Assembly (NCBI GenBank): GCA_035529405.1
Contig: DATKWV010000221.1
Span: 1 to 15,954, forward strand
Source: DATKWV01 sp035529405
GTDB taxonomy: Bacteria > Planctomycetota > Phycisphaerae > Sedimentisphaerales > Anaerobacaceae
Length of the DNA: 15,954 bases
Direction of reading: 5' to 3'
The notes below the pieces were generated by a model. It did no database searches. It was not told where the DNA came from and worked only from the letters and a program-made list of their open reading frames with translations. Shown piece by piece: positions 1 to 7,346 of the stretch (the stretch's first letter is position 1; each line of letters begins with the position of its first letter). The translations under genes and the position numbers were made by a program.

Positions 1-171
1 GAAGAAGGCAAAGAAAAAGTGATATTATTCAACTACAGTGGCCATGGACTGATGGATTTGACGGGCTACGATGCATTTCTATCTGGAAAGCTTACTGATT
101 ATGAATTGCCGGCGACCGTCCCTGCGGCGGCAGTTAAAAATGTCCTTCGTTTCATAACATCCTTTCCCTGA
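1..171 (+). CDS. trpB: Tryptophan synthase beta chain, TrpB2-type (3' end only)
   Basis: The window opens inside a rightward frame that stays open for 56 codons and ends at TGA 169-171. The translation contains VILFNYSGHGLMDLTGYDAF followed by LSGKLTDYELP. This matches the C-terminal end of the TrpB2 class of PLP-dependent tryptophan synthase beta chains, which condense indole and serine to tryptophan. The SGHG loop followed by an aromatic or aliphatic pair and a D-x-x-x-Y-D-x-x-L-x-G-K run is typical of that class rather than of TrpB1. Most of the protein, including the PLP lysine, lies outside the window. The gene converges on the isomerase gene that ends at 241. I see no clear hairpin terminator in the 69-base gap. 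The family call is from remembered sequence patterns. Confidence 0.82.
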   Translation, partial: EEGKEKVILFNYSGHGLMDLTGYDAFLSGKLTDYELPATVPAAAVKNVLRFITSFP

Positions 172-240
172 ATATATGGTTAATAATACGCCGGAAAACA
201 GCAGAGTATAGGAGAACATCACAGGCCAGTCAAGTCCGTA

Positions 241-1158
241 TCAGACGTACAACTGCCGGCGAGTGCGTTCAAGCAGCCGTTTGGTGGCAGCAATACCGTC
301 ATTTTCACTGAGCCGTTCGCCTTCGTATTCAATTCCAACGTAGCTGCTGTAGCCGCCGGCGACAACGATTTTCATCATTCGTTGATAATCAATTTTGGTC
401 TCGTTGCCCTGCTGGTCAAAGTCGTAGCTTTTTGCGCTGACGGCCTTGGCATAAGGCATAAACTGCCCGACAGCGTCATAACGGTCTATTTCCGGCGGAA
501 AGTTTCCAAAATCCGGCAGAATCCCCACGTTAGGCATACCAACCTGCCTGATAACACCAAGCAGCCACTGGGGATTCGACGACAGCTTGCCGTGGTTCTC
601 GACCATAACTACTATGTTCTGTCCGGCGGCATATTCGCCGATACCGCGCAGGCCGTCGGCGGCAAGTTCAGCCTGCTGGTCATAAGTGCCTTCGGAGTAA
701 GCGTTGACACGAATGGCAAAACAGCCAAGGTACTTTGCCGCATCGACCCATTTGTAATGGTTTTCGATGGTCTGTCTGCGTTTTTGGCTGTCGGTGTCTC
801 CGACCGCACCTTCGCCGTCACACATAATCAGGCGCGATTGCACCCCATTGTCGGCTGCGCGCTTTTTCATTTCAGCCAGGTATTTTTTATCGCCGGCCTT
901 GTCCTTGAAAAACGTATTGACGTATTCTATTGCCTCGATTCCGAACTGGCGGGCGGCCTGGGCAAAATCGAGGTTGTCTAATGCCGGCTGCTGCCGGCCG
1001 CGCAGCCGTCTGTGCAGCGACCATTGGGCAAGAGAGATTTTGAACGGTTCTTTGTGCTGTTTTAAGGGTTTGCCCATACCGTATGCCGGTTGGCCTTTGC
1101 CAAAACAGATGCTGCAGGCCGCCCCCGCGGCCCCTGCCAGAAATGCTCGTCGTTTCAT
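241..1158 (-). CDS. Tat-exported sugar phosphate isomerase/epimerase-like TIM-barrel protein
   Basis: This 305-residue protein resembles the xylose-isomerase-like TIM-barrel superfamily (AP endonuclease 2 fold), which includes sugar isomerases, epimerases and hydroxypyruvate isomerases. The N-terminus MKRRAFLAGAAGAACSICF is a twin-arginine signal (K-R-R-A-F-L plus a short apolar stretch), so the folded protein is probably exported, perhaps already holding its metal. Barrel strands with acidic ligands are visible: EAIEYVNTFF (about 75-84), VVMVENHG (E187), ILPDFGNF (D216) and YVGIEYEGER (E277). The position where relatives often have a metal-binding histidine (near 241-246) reads SAKSYDFD, so the ligand set may differ. 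A GGGAG ribosome binding site precedes the ATG. Substrate is unknown. Similar Tat-tagged barrels are common in planctomycetes, where they are often tied to polysaccharide or sugar catabolism (family knowledge). Confidence 0.85.
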   Translation of the reverse strand: MKRRAFLAGAAGAACSICFGKGQPAYGMGKPLKQHKEPFKISLAQWSLHRRLRGRQQPALDNLDFAQAARQFGIEAIEYVNTFFKDKAGDKKYLAEMKKRAADNGVQSRLIMCDGEGAVGDTDSQKRRQTIENHYKWVDAAKYLGCFAIRVNAYSEGTYDQQAELAADGLRGIGEYAAGQNIVVMVENHGKLSSNPQWLLGVIRQVGMPNVGILPDFGNFPPEIDRYDAVGQFMPYAKAVSAKSYDFDQQGNETKIDYQRMMKIVVAGGYSSYVGIEYEGERLSENDGIAATKRLLERTRRQLYV

Positions 1159-1208
1159 AGTCTGGTGCTCCCTATTCGATTAAAATTAAAAAGCTCCACA
1201 TACAAACA

Positions 1209-1236
1209 GATATAAAAAATACGCTCAGCCGGTCAA
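1209..1236 (-). promoter_or_regulatory. Candidate sigma70-like promoter for the isomerase gene
   Basis: On the minus strand, TTGACC (1231-1236, 5/6 to the -35 consensus) is followed after 16 bases by TATATC (1209-1214, 4/6 to the -10 consensus). It lies about 50-75 bases upstream of the isomerase ATG. This would let the isomerase be transcribed separately from the upstream 1335-4310 gene. The 176-base gap between the two genes shows no other clear signal. The match is moderate and could be chance. Confidence 0.35.
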
Positions 1237-1334
1237 GCCCAGCTGTTTAATTCTACCCGCCACAGATGCAAATGTAAAGCCCATAAGCAACAAGTGGTAA
1301 TTTTCAGCGTTTGTTGCCGGCTGGCGGGTGTCTG

Positions 1335-4310
1335 CTATTTCCGGCGGGTAATATAAACCAGCGCCTGCCGGGGGATGTCCCATTCGGGTGCAAGCTTTAT
1401 GGCCTGTTTAAGCTGGCTTACAGCTTCGTCGAATCTGTTGGATGCGATTAGAGCCATCGCGGCAGCGTAACGTGCCTGGGCCCAGTTCGGATTGATTTCA
1501 AGAGCCTTTTGGTAATACTCAACGGCCTTGTCATTTTTTTTCTGTTTGAAATAGATATCTGCCAATTCCTTGTGGGCCCTGGCGTGCCGGGGATTGATTC
1601 GGACGGCTTCGAGATAATGTTTCTCTGCCCGGTCAAATATGCCTTGCTTGCCAAGAACGTAAGCAAGGTTTCGATGTGCTTTATAATATTGCCAGTCGAT
1701 GCGCAGGGCTTCGGTGTAATACTTTATAGCTTGGTCATATTGGGCATTAAGAGCAAACGCGTTTCCAAATGAGTTGTTAATTTTAACATTGTCGGCGTTT
1801 TGCAGAATAGCTTTCTGGAGAAATGAAAAGCCGTAACCGTCCAGATACAGGCTGTAAAAAAACTCTGCCAAAACATTCTTAAGGTTTTTGTCGCGCATCA
1901 GACGGATTTTCGAAATAACCGCGATGTCCATTTCCCGGTCCAAAATAACATCAGCCGTCTGCAGGGACGGTTTCAGAAGCTCAATTACAGGTTCAGGTGA
2001 CACATTCTGCCTGCCGACTTCGGCGGTGACATACTCCAAAGCCGGCAGGTCGTCATAACAAACAGCGTACCGGCCCGCAACTGTTTTTAAGTCATTTGGA
2101 CCGCACAAAAATCCGGAAAGGAATATGTCCCGTTTGTTAAGCCATTCTTCGGGGCCGCCCCAGTAGGCAAACTCCAGGTCTTTGGCAATTGCTTTGTCTT
2201 CATGCAGCATTTCAAGACGCTGGTGACTAACTTTTAACCGCCTGTCAACCGAACCTATCAGCAAAAACTCGTTTCTGTTGTACCATAATATACTTTCGGG
2301 AAAAACTTCGAGAAAGGTACGAATCACTGAACAAAACTCATTGCTGCCAAAAGATCTCAAAGGCACAAATTGGCACAGTATCCCATTAGCGTTGAGCTTT
2401 TCCCTGGCCTGTCGGTAGAATTCAACCGTGTAAAAGCAGGCCACATTCGGACGGAAAACCTGGCCCACTTCCACAGAAATTAAATCGTATTTGTTCTGTG
2501 TGTTTGTTAAGTAATTGCGCCCATCTTCGACTATAAAACGAATGCGCCCGTCCTGCATCCACGCACACTCAAAGTGTTCGCATACCAGCGGCCGCAGCTT
2601 GCTTTCTATATCCACGCAGTCCAGCTGTTTTATGTCATATAGTAGAAACCTGCTGGCTGTCTGGCCTACTCCTATACCGATTACGCAAATTTTTTCCGGC
2701 CTGTCGTGCAGCATCATTGGCACATGAGCGGCCATAATCTGGTGATTTTTACGGTCTTGACCCTGCCATAATCTGTCGATTGTAAGAACAACAGTGTGGC
2801 TTTCGGTTTGTTCCACTACCGCCAGATTACAGCTAAGCCCCTCCCGATAATCCACTAATACGTCTTCACCGGCGAGGAAATCCGCGGGCAGCTTTACAGG
2901 TGCCAGCAACAGCACTGTCAACCATGCAAACGAACTCAAAACAATCATTCCATTTCTTAAAGATGCTTTCAGCGTGCCTTCCAGCACAATCCAGGTGGTA
3001 AAGGCAATAAGCAAGCCTATCAAGGTAGTCAGCAAAAAGGTTTTCTGCAATCCGAACCACGGCAGCAGCAAAAAGCCCACAGCTAACGAACCAACAATAC
3101 CCCCCGTGGTGTTAATCGCGCTCATTTTCCCTACGCCCACAGCAGCCAGAGACGGCTGTGCAACAACCATACGAATTGCCAGTGGAAAACACAGACCTGA
3201 TAAAATCGCCGGCAGCAAAAGCACCACCAGAAAGACCCCTATCTGCACTGAAAACTGCTGTGCATCTATTACTGTTTTCCAGCGTTCAACAGGCTGTGTA
3301 ATTACGGCTAAAACGCTCAGCGCAGTTAGGACATGTGCAGCACCAAAAATAAACTCGCGTCGATGCGTTCGGTCCATGAACCTGCAGGTTAACATGCTAC
3401 CGAGCACTATACCAATGAGAGTAATTGTCAGCGTTAACGTATATGTGTAAACAGTGTTGTAAACGAGCAATGACAAAAATCGTACCCATAGAATCTCGTT
3501 GCCCATAGCGGCGAAGCCGGAAAGAAAAAACAAAATTGCCATCGTAAGTACCCGGTAGTGAGCAATCTTGCCTGTGGTGGTCAAGGCTGCACTGCGGCTT
3601 TGTGGGATATCAAAAGACTGATACTGTCGCATCGTTTCCTCTTGACGTCGCGCACGCCACTGGCTGACCAATACAAGTAAACCGATGCTAATATTGAGAA
3701 TGGCACTCATATAAATTGCCCTGTTGACGCCGATGCACGGTATCAGGTAAAAGCCGCAAACCGCACAACCTATGGCTGCTCCGAGGGTATTTAGTCCGTA
3801 CAGCAGGCCGACAGATAATGATATTTTCCTCTCGTTGGTAACGTATCGGCGGCAAAAAAGCGGCAGCGTAGTACCCATCAAAATCGTCGGCGGCAATATC
3901 AACAAGGCAACAAGCAGTGCCCTGCTCAATGCAAGTAAAAAGAATCTATTAACAAGGTACTGGTAAAAAAGCCGGTAAATATTCTCGCTTAACGAAAAGG
4001 CTGCGGGACTCAGCAGGGCCGCCACGCCTATACAAATCTGCACCAGTGAATAAACTCTCAATGGTCGGTTGATGTTTTGACAATATCGGCTGCACAGGTA
4101 ACTGCCAACTGCCAAACCCGTAAAGAAAATCGCCACCACAGTGCTGACAGCCAGCGTGGTTGCACCGAATACCAGAGACGCTTTTCGTATCCAGCAAATT
4201 TCATAGACGAGGCCTGCAAAACCGGACACGAAAAAGCATATTACAGCAATTATGTCTGTACGTGTCCGCACTATTGCCTTTGAGCTGGTTTTTGTTGGTA
4301 AAAACATCAT
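1335..4310 (-). CDS. Membrane protein with duplicated TM domain, spermidine-synthase-like domain and C-terminal TPRs
   Basis: This 991-residue protein has three parts. Residues ~20-470 are very hydrophobic (a dozen or more likely helices) and form two related halves: FFVSGFAGLVYEICWIR (26-42) recurs as FFLSGFAAMGNEILWVR (261-277). Residues ~483-690 are a Rossmann-type domain like spermidine synthases: the glycine loop VIGIGVG (543-549), an acidic strand end DCVDIE (564-569), and DGRN (596-599). The last ~150 residues are four 34-residue TPR repeats (842-875, 876-909, 910-943, 944-977). The usual D-S-S-D-P catalytic loop is replaced by ISVEVGQVFRP, so aminopropyl transfer is doubtful. Proteins of this layout are usually annotated as fused MFS/spermidine synthase; their true role is mostly unknown. 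The start has no good Shine-Dalgarno, and ATG codons at residues 1 and 2 are both possible. It is probably an inner-membrane protein, with TPRs for protein contacts. Confidence 0.82.
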   Translation of the reverse strand: MMFLPTKTSSKAIVRTRTDIIAVICFFVSGFAGLVYEICWIRKASLVFGATTLAVSTVVAIFFTGLAVGSYLCSRYCQNINRPLRVYSLVQICIGVAALLSPAAFSLSENIYRLFYQYLVNRFFLLALSRALLVALLILPPTILMGTTLPLFCRRYVTNERKISLSVGLLYGLNTLGAAIGCAVCGFYLIPCIGVNRAIYMSAILNISIGLLVLVSQWRARRQEETMRQYQSFDIPQSRSAALTTTGKIAHYRVLTMAILFFLSGFAAMGNEILWVRFLSLLVYNTVYTYTLTLTITLIGIVLGSMLTCRFMDRTHRREFIFGAAHVLTALSVLAVITQPVERWKTVIDAQQFSVQIGVFLVVLLLPAILSGLCFPLAIRMVVAQPSLAAVGVGKMSAINTTGGIVGSLAVGFLLLPWFGLQKTFLLTTLIGLLIAFTTWIVLEGTLKASLRNGMIVLSSFAWLTVLLLAPVKLPADFLAGEDVLVDYREGLSCNLAVVEQTESHTVVLTIDRLWQGQDRKNHQIMAAHVPMMLHDRPEKICVIGIGVGQTASRFLLYDIKQLDCVDIESKLRPLVCEHFECAWMQDGRIRFIVEDGRNYLTNTQNKYDLISVEVGQVFRPNVACFYTVEFYRQAREKLNANGILCQFVPLRSFGSNEFCSVIRTFLEVFPESILWYNRNEFLLIGSVDRRLKVSHQRLEMLHEDKAIAKDLEFAYWGGPEEWLNKRDIFLSGFLCGPNDLKTVAGRYAVCYDDLPALEYVTAEVGRQNVSPEPVIELLKPSLQTADVILDREMDIAVISKIRLMRDKNLKNVLAEFFYSLYLDGYGFSFLQKAILQNADNVKINNSFGNAFALNAQYDQAIKYYTEALRIDWQYYKAHRNLAYVLGKQGIFDRAEKHYLEAVRINPRHARAHKELADIYFKQKKNDKAVEYYQKALEINPNWAQARYAAAMALIASNRFDEAVSQLKQAIKLAPEWDIPRQALVYITRRK

Positions 4311-4346
4311 ATTGGTTTTGAGCGGCGAAGACTCCCGCTGGATTGA

Positions 4347-4376
4347 ATAATATCATTAATTCAGTATTTGCAGCAA
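4347..4376 (-). promoter_or_regulatory. Candidate promoter for the leftward membrane/TPR gene
   Basis: Reading leftward, TTGCTG (4371-4376) is followed after 18 bases by TATTAT (4347-4352, 5/6 to the -10 consensus). The predicted start of transcription lies roughly 30 bases before the ATG at 4310. The -35 match is weak (3/6). The call rests mostly on the -10 and on its position in the divergent intergenic region. Confidence 0.35.
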
Positions 4377-4383
4377 GATATTC

Positions 4384-4412
4384 TTGACAGTTCTGGGGGT
4401 GTATTTTAAAAT
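4384..4412 (+). promoter_or_regulatory. Sigma70-type promoter for ileS
   Basis: A perfect -35 box TTGACA (4384-4389), a 17-base spacer and TAAAAT (4407-4412, 5/6 to consensus) lie just upstream of ileS. The start of transcription would fall near 4419, giving a leader of only about 22 bases. That leaves no room for a T-box riboswitch, the usual control of ileS in many Gram-positive bacteria. The same promoter may drive the redox genes downstream of ileS. Confidence 0.75.
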
Positions 4413-4441
4413 TATATGTTTTTGAGTCGCAGGTTTTTGAT

Positions 4442-7309
4442 ATGTCGGAAAAGAAAGAGCACGGTTATCACGATACCCTCAATCTGCCGGCCAAAACGGC
4501 CTTCGGTATGAAGGCCAACCTGCTGCAAAAAGAGCCGCAGCAGCGCAAACAGTGGGCCAAAACCGATATATACGGGCAAATTCGCAAAGCCCGCAAGGGC
4601 AGGCCAATGTTCACACTTCACGACGGCCCACCCTACGCCAACGGCGATATTCATATGGGTCACGTTATCAACAAGGTACTGAAAGACTTTGTTGTCAAAT
4701 ACAAGACTATGTCCGGCTTCGATGCGCCCTATGTGCCTGGGTGGGACTGTCACGGGCTGCCCATCGAAGCCCGAGTAATGACCGAACTTGGCGATAAGGC
4801 ACGCGATATGAGCAGGCTGGATGTACGCAGGGCCTGTATGAAATACGCAAGTAAATACGTCAAATTGCAAAGCCTGCAATTTCAGCAACTCGGCATTTTC
4901 GGAGATTTTGAAAACCCCTATCTTACGTTTACGCCCGGCTACGAGGCAGGCATCCTCGAGGTATTCGCCGAACTGGTTGACAAGGGGCTTGTTTACAAAC
5001 AGCTAAGACCCATTCACTGGTCCATACCCTGTCAAACCGCCCTGGCCGAAGCCGAATTGGAATATAAGGACGTTTCATCGCCGAGCGTTTTTGTCAATTT
5101 CCCTGTCACCGAAGAAACAACCGCACGGTTAATCGAGCTGGGCCTGATTGACAAAACCGCCGCTGAATCGGCCCAGGTTTGCTTTATGATATGGACAACC
5201 ACGCCCTGGACACTGACAGCCAATCTTGCGGTGGCTGTTCATCCAGGCCTTGAATACACAGCTATCAGCTACGAAAGCAGCGCCCGGAAATTTATCTCCG
5301 TTCTGGCTACAGAGCGCGTTGACCCTGTCATTGCCGCAGGCGGTCTGCAGAATGGACAATACAGCCGCAGCCCAAAGACAGTCAGCGGCCGACAGCTCGA
5401 AGGATTGCGATACCGCCATCCCTTTGTCGAACACAATCCCACCGACAAGGACTGCTATATGGTCATACCTGCTGAATATGTTACTGTCGCAGACGGCACC
5501 GGAATGGTTCATACGGCCCCGGGACACGGTGTTGAAGACTACCTGTCGGGACAAAAATATGGTTTGGCAATATATTCGCCGGTGGACGACGACGGCTGTT
5601 ATGACGATACCGTCCCCGAATGGCTGCGGGGAAAAAGCGTCCGGGAAGTTGACCGGACAGTAAGTGATTACCTGAAAGAAAAAGGCTGGCTTTACGCACA
5701 AACAGAAATTATGCACAGCTACCCTCACTGCTGGCGAAGCAAGACACCGGTGATTTTCAGGGCCACCGAGCAGTGGTTTATCAGTGTGGACAGGGAATTG
5801 CCTGGTGCCGGCAAAAGCCTGCGGGACCTTGCGCTGGACAGCATCGGCAAAGTAAAATGGATACCGGCGTGGGGTCAGAAACGAATTGAGGGAATGCTGC
5901 AGTCCCGCCCCGACTGGTGTATAAGCAGACAGCGAAGCTGGGGACTGCCCATACCGGTATTTGTCAACAGCCATAATCAGCCGCTGTTGACTAAAGATTC
6001 TGTTCTGGCCGCGGCCCGCCATATTGGCGCAAAAGGTTCGGACAGTTGGTTTATAAATTCGCCGCGCCAGATTCTCGGCGACAGCTTCATACTGCCGGAC
6101 GGTTTCGGATTTGACGATTTGCGCAAGGAAGAGAATATCTTCGATGTGTGGTTCGAGTCGGGGTGCAGCTGGTACAGCGCAGCCCAAAAGGCCGGCTGGC
6201 CTGTACCTGTTGATTTGTATCTGGAAGGCTCCGACCAGCACCGCGGCTGGTTTCAATTGTCGCTTCTTCCGGCACTTGCAGCGCTGGGACAACCGCCTTT
6301 CAAAAGCGTACTGACGCATGGTTTCAGCGTCGATGAAAAAGGTATGAAGCAGTCGAAGTCGCTCGGCAATTACGTGAACGCACAGGAAGAAGTAGCCAAG
6401 TATGGTTCCGATATATTACGGCTTTGGGTCGCAAGCGTAAACTACCAGGAAGATGTCCGCTGCACCGATGAGTTGATAGGACGCACACAGGATGCGTACA
6501 GAAAAATCAGGAACACACTGAAGTTTTTATTCGGCAACATTGACGATTTTGACCCCGACAAAAATGCGGTACCCTACGGCCAGATGTCACAAATCGACCG
6601 CTGGGCTATGCAGCAATTGCAAAAGCTTATTGCCGGCGTTACTGAAGCTTACGAAGAGTTTGCCTATCATCGGGTCTTTTCACTTATTTACAATTTCTGT
6701 ACGATTGAAACCAGCAGCATCTACATGGACGTTTTGAAAGATACCCTCTATTGTCAGCCGGCCGACAGCCCGTCTCGCCGAAGTGCCCAAACAGCTGTCA
6801 GCAGGATACTTGATGCACTGGTGAGAATGCTGGCGCCGATACTCGTACACACCGCTGAGGAGGCCTGGGCGGCAATGAAGTTCAAATCAGAGACCGTTGA
6901 CAGCGTGCATTTGGCCGGTATGCCCATAGTCGATGAGTCAATCGACCGGCAAAGTCAGCAGCAAAGTTGGGACACGATAATGGATATGCGCGACCAGGTG
7001 CTGCGAGTTCTCGAAGATTTGAGACGCGAAAAAGAAATTACAAGTAATCAGCAGGCCTGTGTGACTGTTTATTGCAGCAATGATGACCTGGCAGTGCTAA
7101 AAGACTTCGGCTGCGAGCAGTTTGCCGCCCTGTGCATAGTAAGCGAGGTAAAGCTGCAGCAGGGCGAGGGTGAAACAAGGGTCGAAGCCGCTAAAAGCAC
7201 CCATCAGAAATGCCATCGCTGCTGGAACTACTGGCCGAGTGTCGGAACCGACAAGCAGCACCCCGACCTCTGCAGGAGATGTGTTGACGTGGTTGATGTC
7301 AGCCGGTGA
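4442..7309 (+). CDS. ileS: Isoleucyl-tRNA synthetase
   Basis: This 955-residue class Ia synthetase charges tRNA-Ile in the cytoplasm. Family signatures appear in order: PPYANGDIHMGHVINKVLKD, with the HIGH box as H71-M-G-H74; WDCHGLPIE (~101-109); the editing-domain strings WTTTPWTLTANLAVAVHP and GTGMVHTAPGHGVEDY; DVWFESGCSWYSA; and LEGSDQHRGWFQLSLL. The second catalytic loop reads K636-Q-S-K-S640 instead of KMSKS. A C-terminal zinc finger is complete (C924-x2-C927 ... C944-x2-C947), as in the bacterial IleS form with a C-terminal zinc domain. Length is normal. The start is supported by the upstream promoter and an AGG about 8 bases before the ATG. The next gene starts 37 bases after the stop, so the pair may be cotranscribed. 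The identification is firm. Confidence 0.98.
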   Translation: MSEKKEHGYHDTLNLPAKTAFGMKANLLQKEPQQRKQWAKTDIYGQIRKARKGRPMFTLHDGPPYANGDIHMGHVINKVLKDFVVKYKTMSGFDAPYVPGWDCHGLPIEARVMTELGDKARDMSRLDVRRACMKYASKYVKLQSLQFQQLGIFGDFENPYLTFTPGYEAGILEVFAELVDKGLVYKQLRPIHWSIPCQTALAEAELEYKDVSSPSVFVNFPVTEETTARLIELGLIDKTAAESAQVCFMIWTTTPWTLTANLAVAVHPGLEYTAISYESSARKFISVLATERVDPVIAAGGLQNGQYSRSPKTVSGRQLEGLRYRHPFVEHNPTDKDCYMVIPAEYVTVADGTGMVHTAPGHGVEDYLSGQKYGLAIYSPVDDDGCYDDTVPEWLRGKSVREVDRTVSDYLKEKGWLYAQTEIMHSYPHCWRSKTPVIFRATEQWFISVDRELPGAGKSLRDLALDSIGKVKWIPAWGQKRIEGMLQSRPDWCISRQRSWGLPIPVFVNSHNQPLLTKDSVLAAARHIGAKGSDSWFINSPRQILGDSFILPDGFGFDDLRKEENIFDVWFESGCSWYSAAQKAGWPVPVDLYLEGSDQHRGWFQLSLLPALAALGQPPFKSVLTHGFSVDEKGMKQSKSLGNYVNAQEEVAKYGSDILRLWVASVNYQEDVRCTDELIGRTQDAYRKIRNTLKFLFGNIDDFDPDKNAVPYGQMSQIDRWAMQQLQKLIAGVTEAYEEFAYHRVFSLIYNFCTIETSSIYMDVLKDTLYCQPADSPSRRSAQTAVSRILDALVRMLAPILVHTAEEAWAAMKFKSETVDSVHLAGMPIVDESIDRQSQQQSWDTIMDMRDQVLRVLEDLRREKEITSNQQACVTVYCSNDDLAVLKDFGCEQFAALCIVSEVKLQQGEGETRVEAAKSTHQKCHRCWNYWPSVGTDKQHPDLCRRCVDVVDVSR

Positions 7310-7334
7310 AACGTTTTTTTTGGTCTGTCCGTAT

Positions 7335-7339
7335 GGGAG
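7335..7339 (+). promoter_or_regulatory. Ribosome binding site that sets the GTG start of the OYE fusion gene
   Basis: GGGAG lies 7 bases upstream of GTG 7347 in the ileS-oxidoreductase gap. The open frame continues upstream into ileS, with possible ATGs at 7170 and 7296. Neither has a comparable site, and the upstream translation does not resemble the family, so the GTG start is preferred. Confidence 0.65.
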
Positions 7340-7346
7340 CTTTAAG

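Noticed and set aside
382..981. Plus-strand 199-codon frame over the isomerase gene
   Set aside because: The minus-strand frame has a Tat signal, barrel motifs and a ribosome site; the plus-strand frame has none of these.
4311..4441. T-box riboswitch upstream of ileS
   Set aside because: The promoter at 4384-4412 leaves a leader of about 22 bases, far too short for a T-box.
5129..6319. Long minus-strand open frame (396 codons) inside ileS
   Set aside because: It lies fully antisense to a firmly identified gene, its translation resembles no family, and it is explained by codon bias of the ileS frame.
7170..7346. Upstream extension of the OYE fusion gene to ATG 7170, overlapping ileS by 140 bases
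   Set aside because: The extra 59 residues are the shadow of the ileS zinc-finger coding region. A GGGAG site correctly spaced before GTG 7347 gives a better start.
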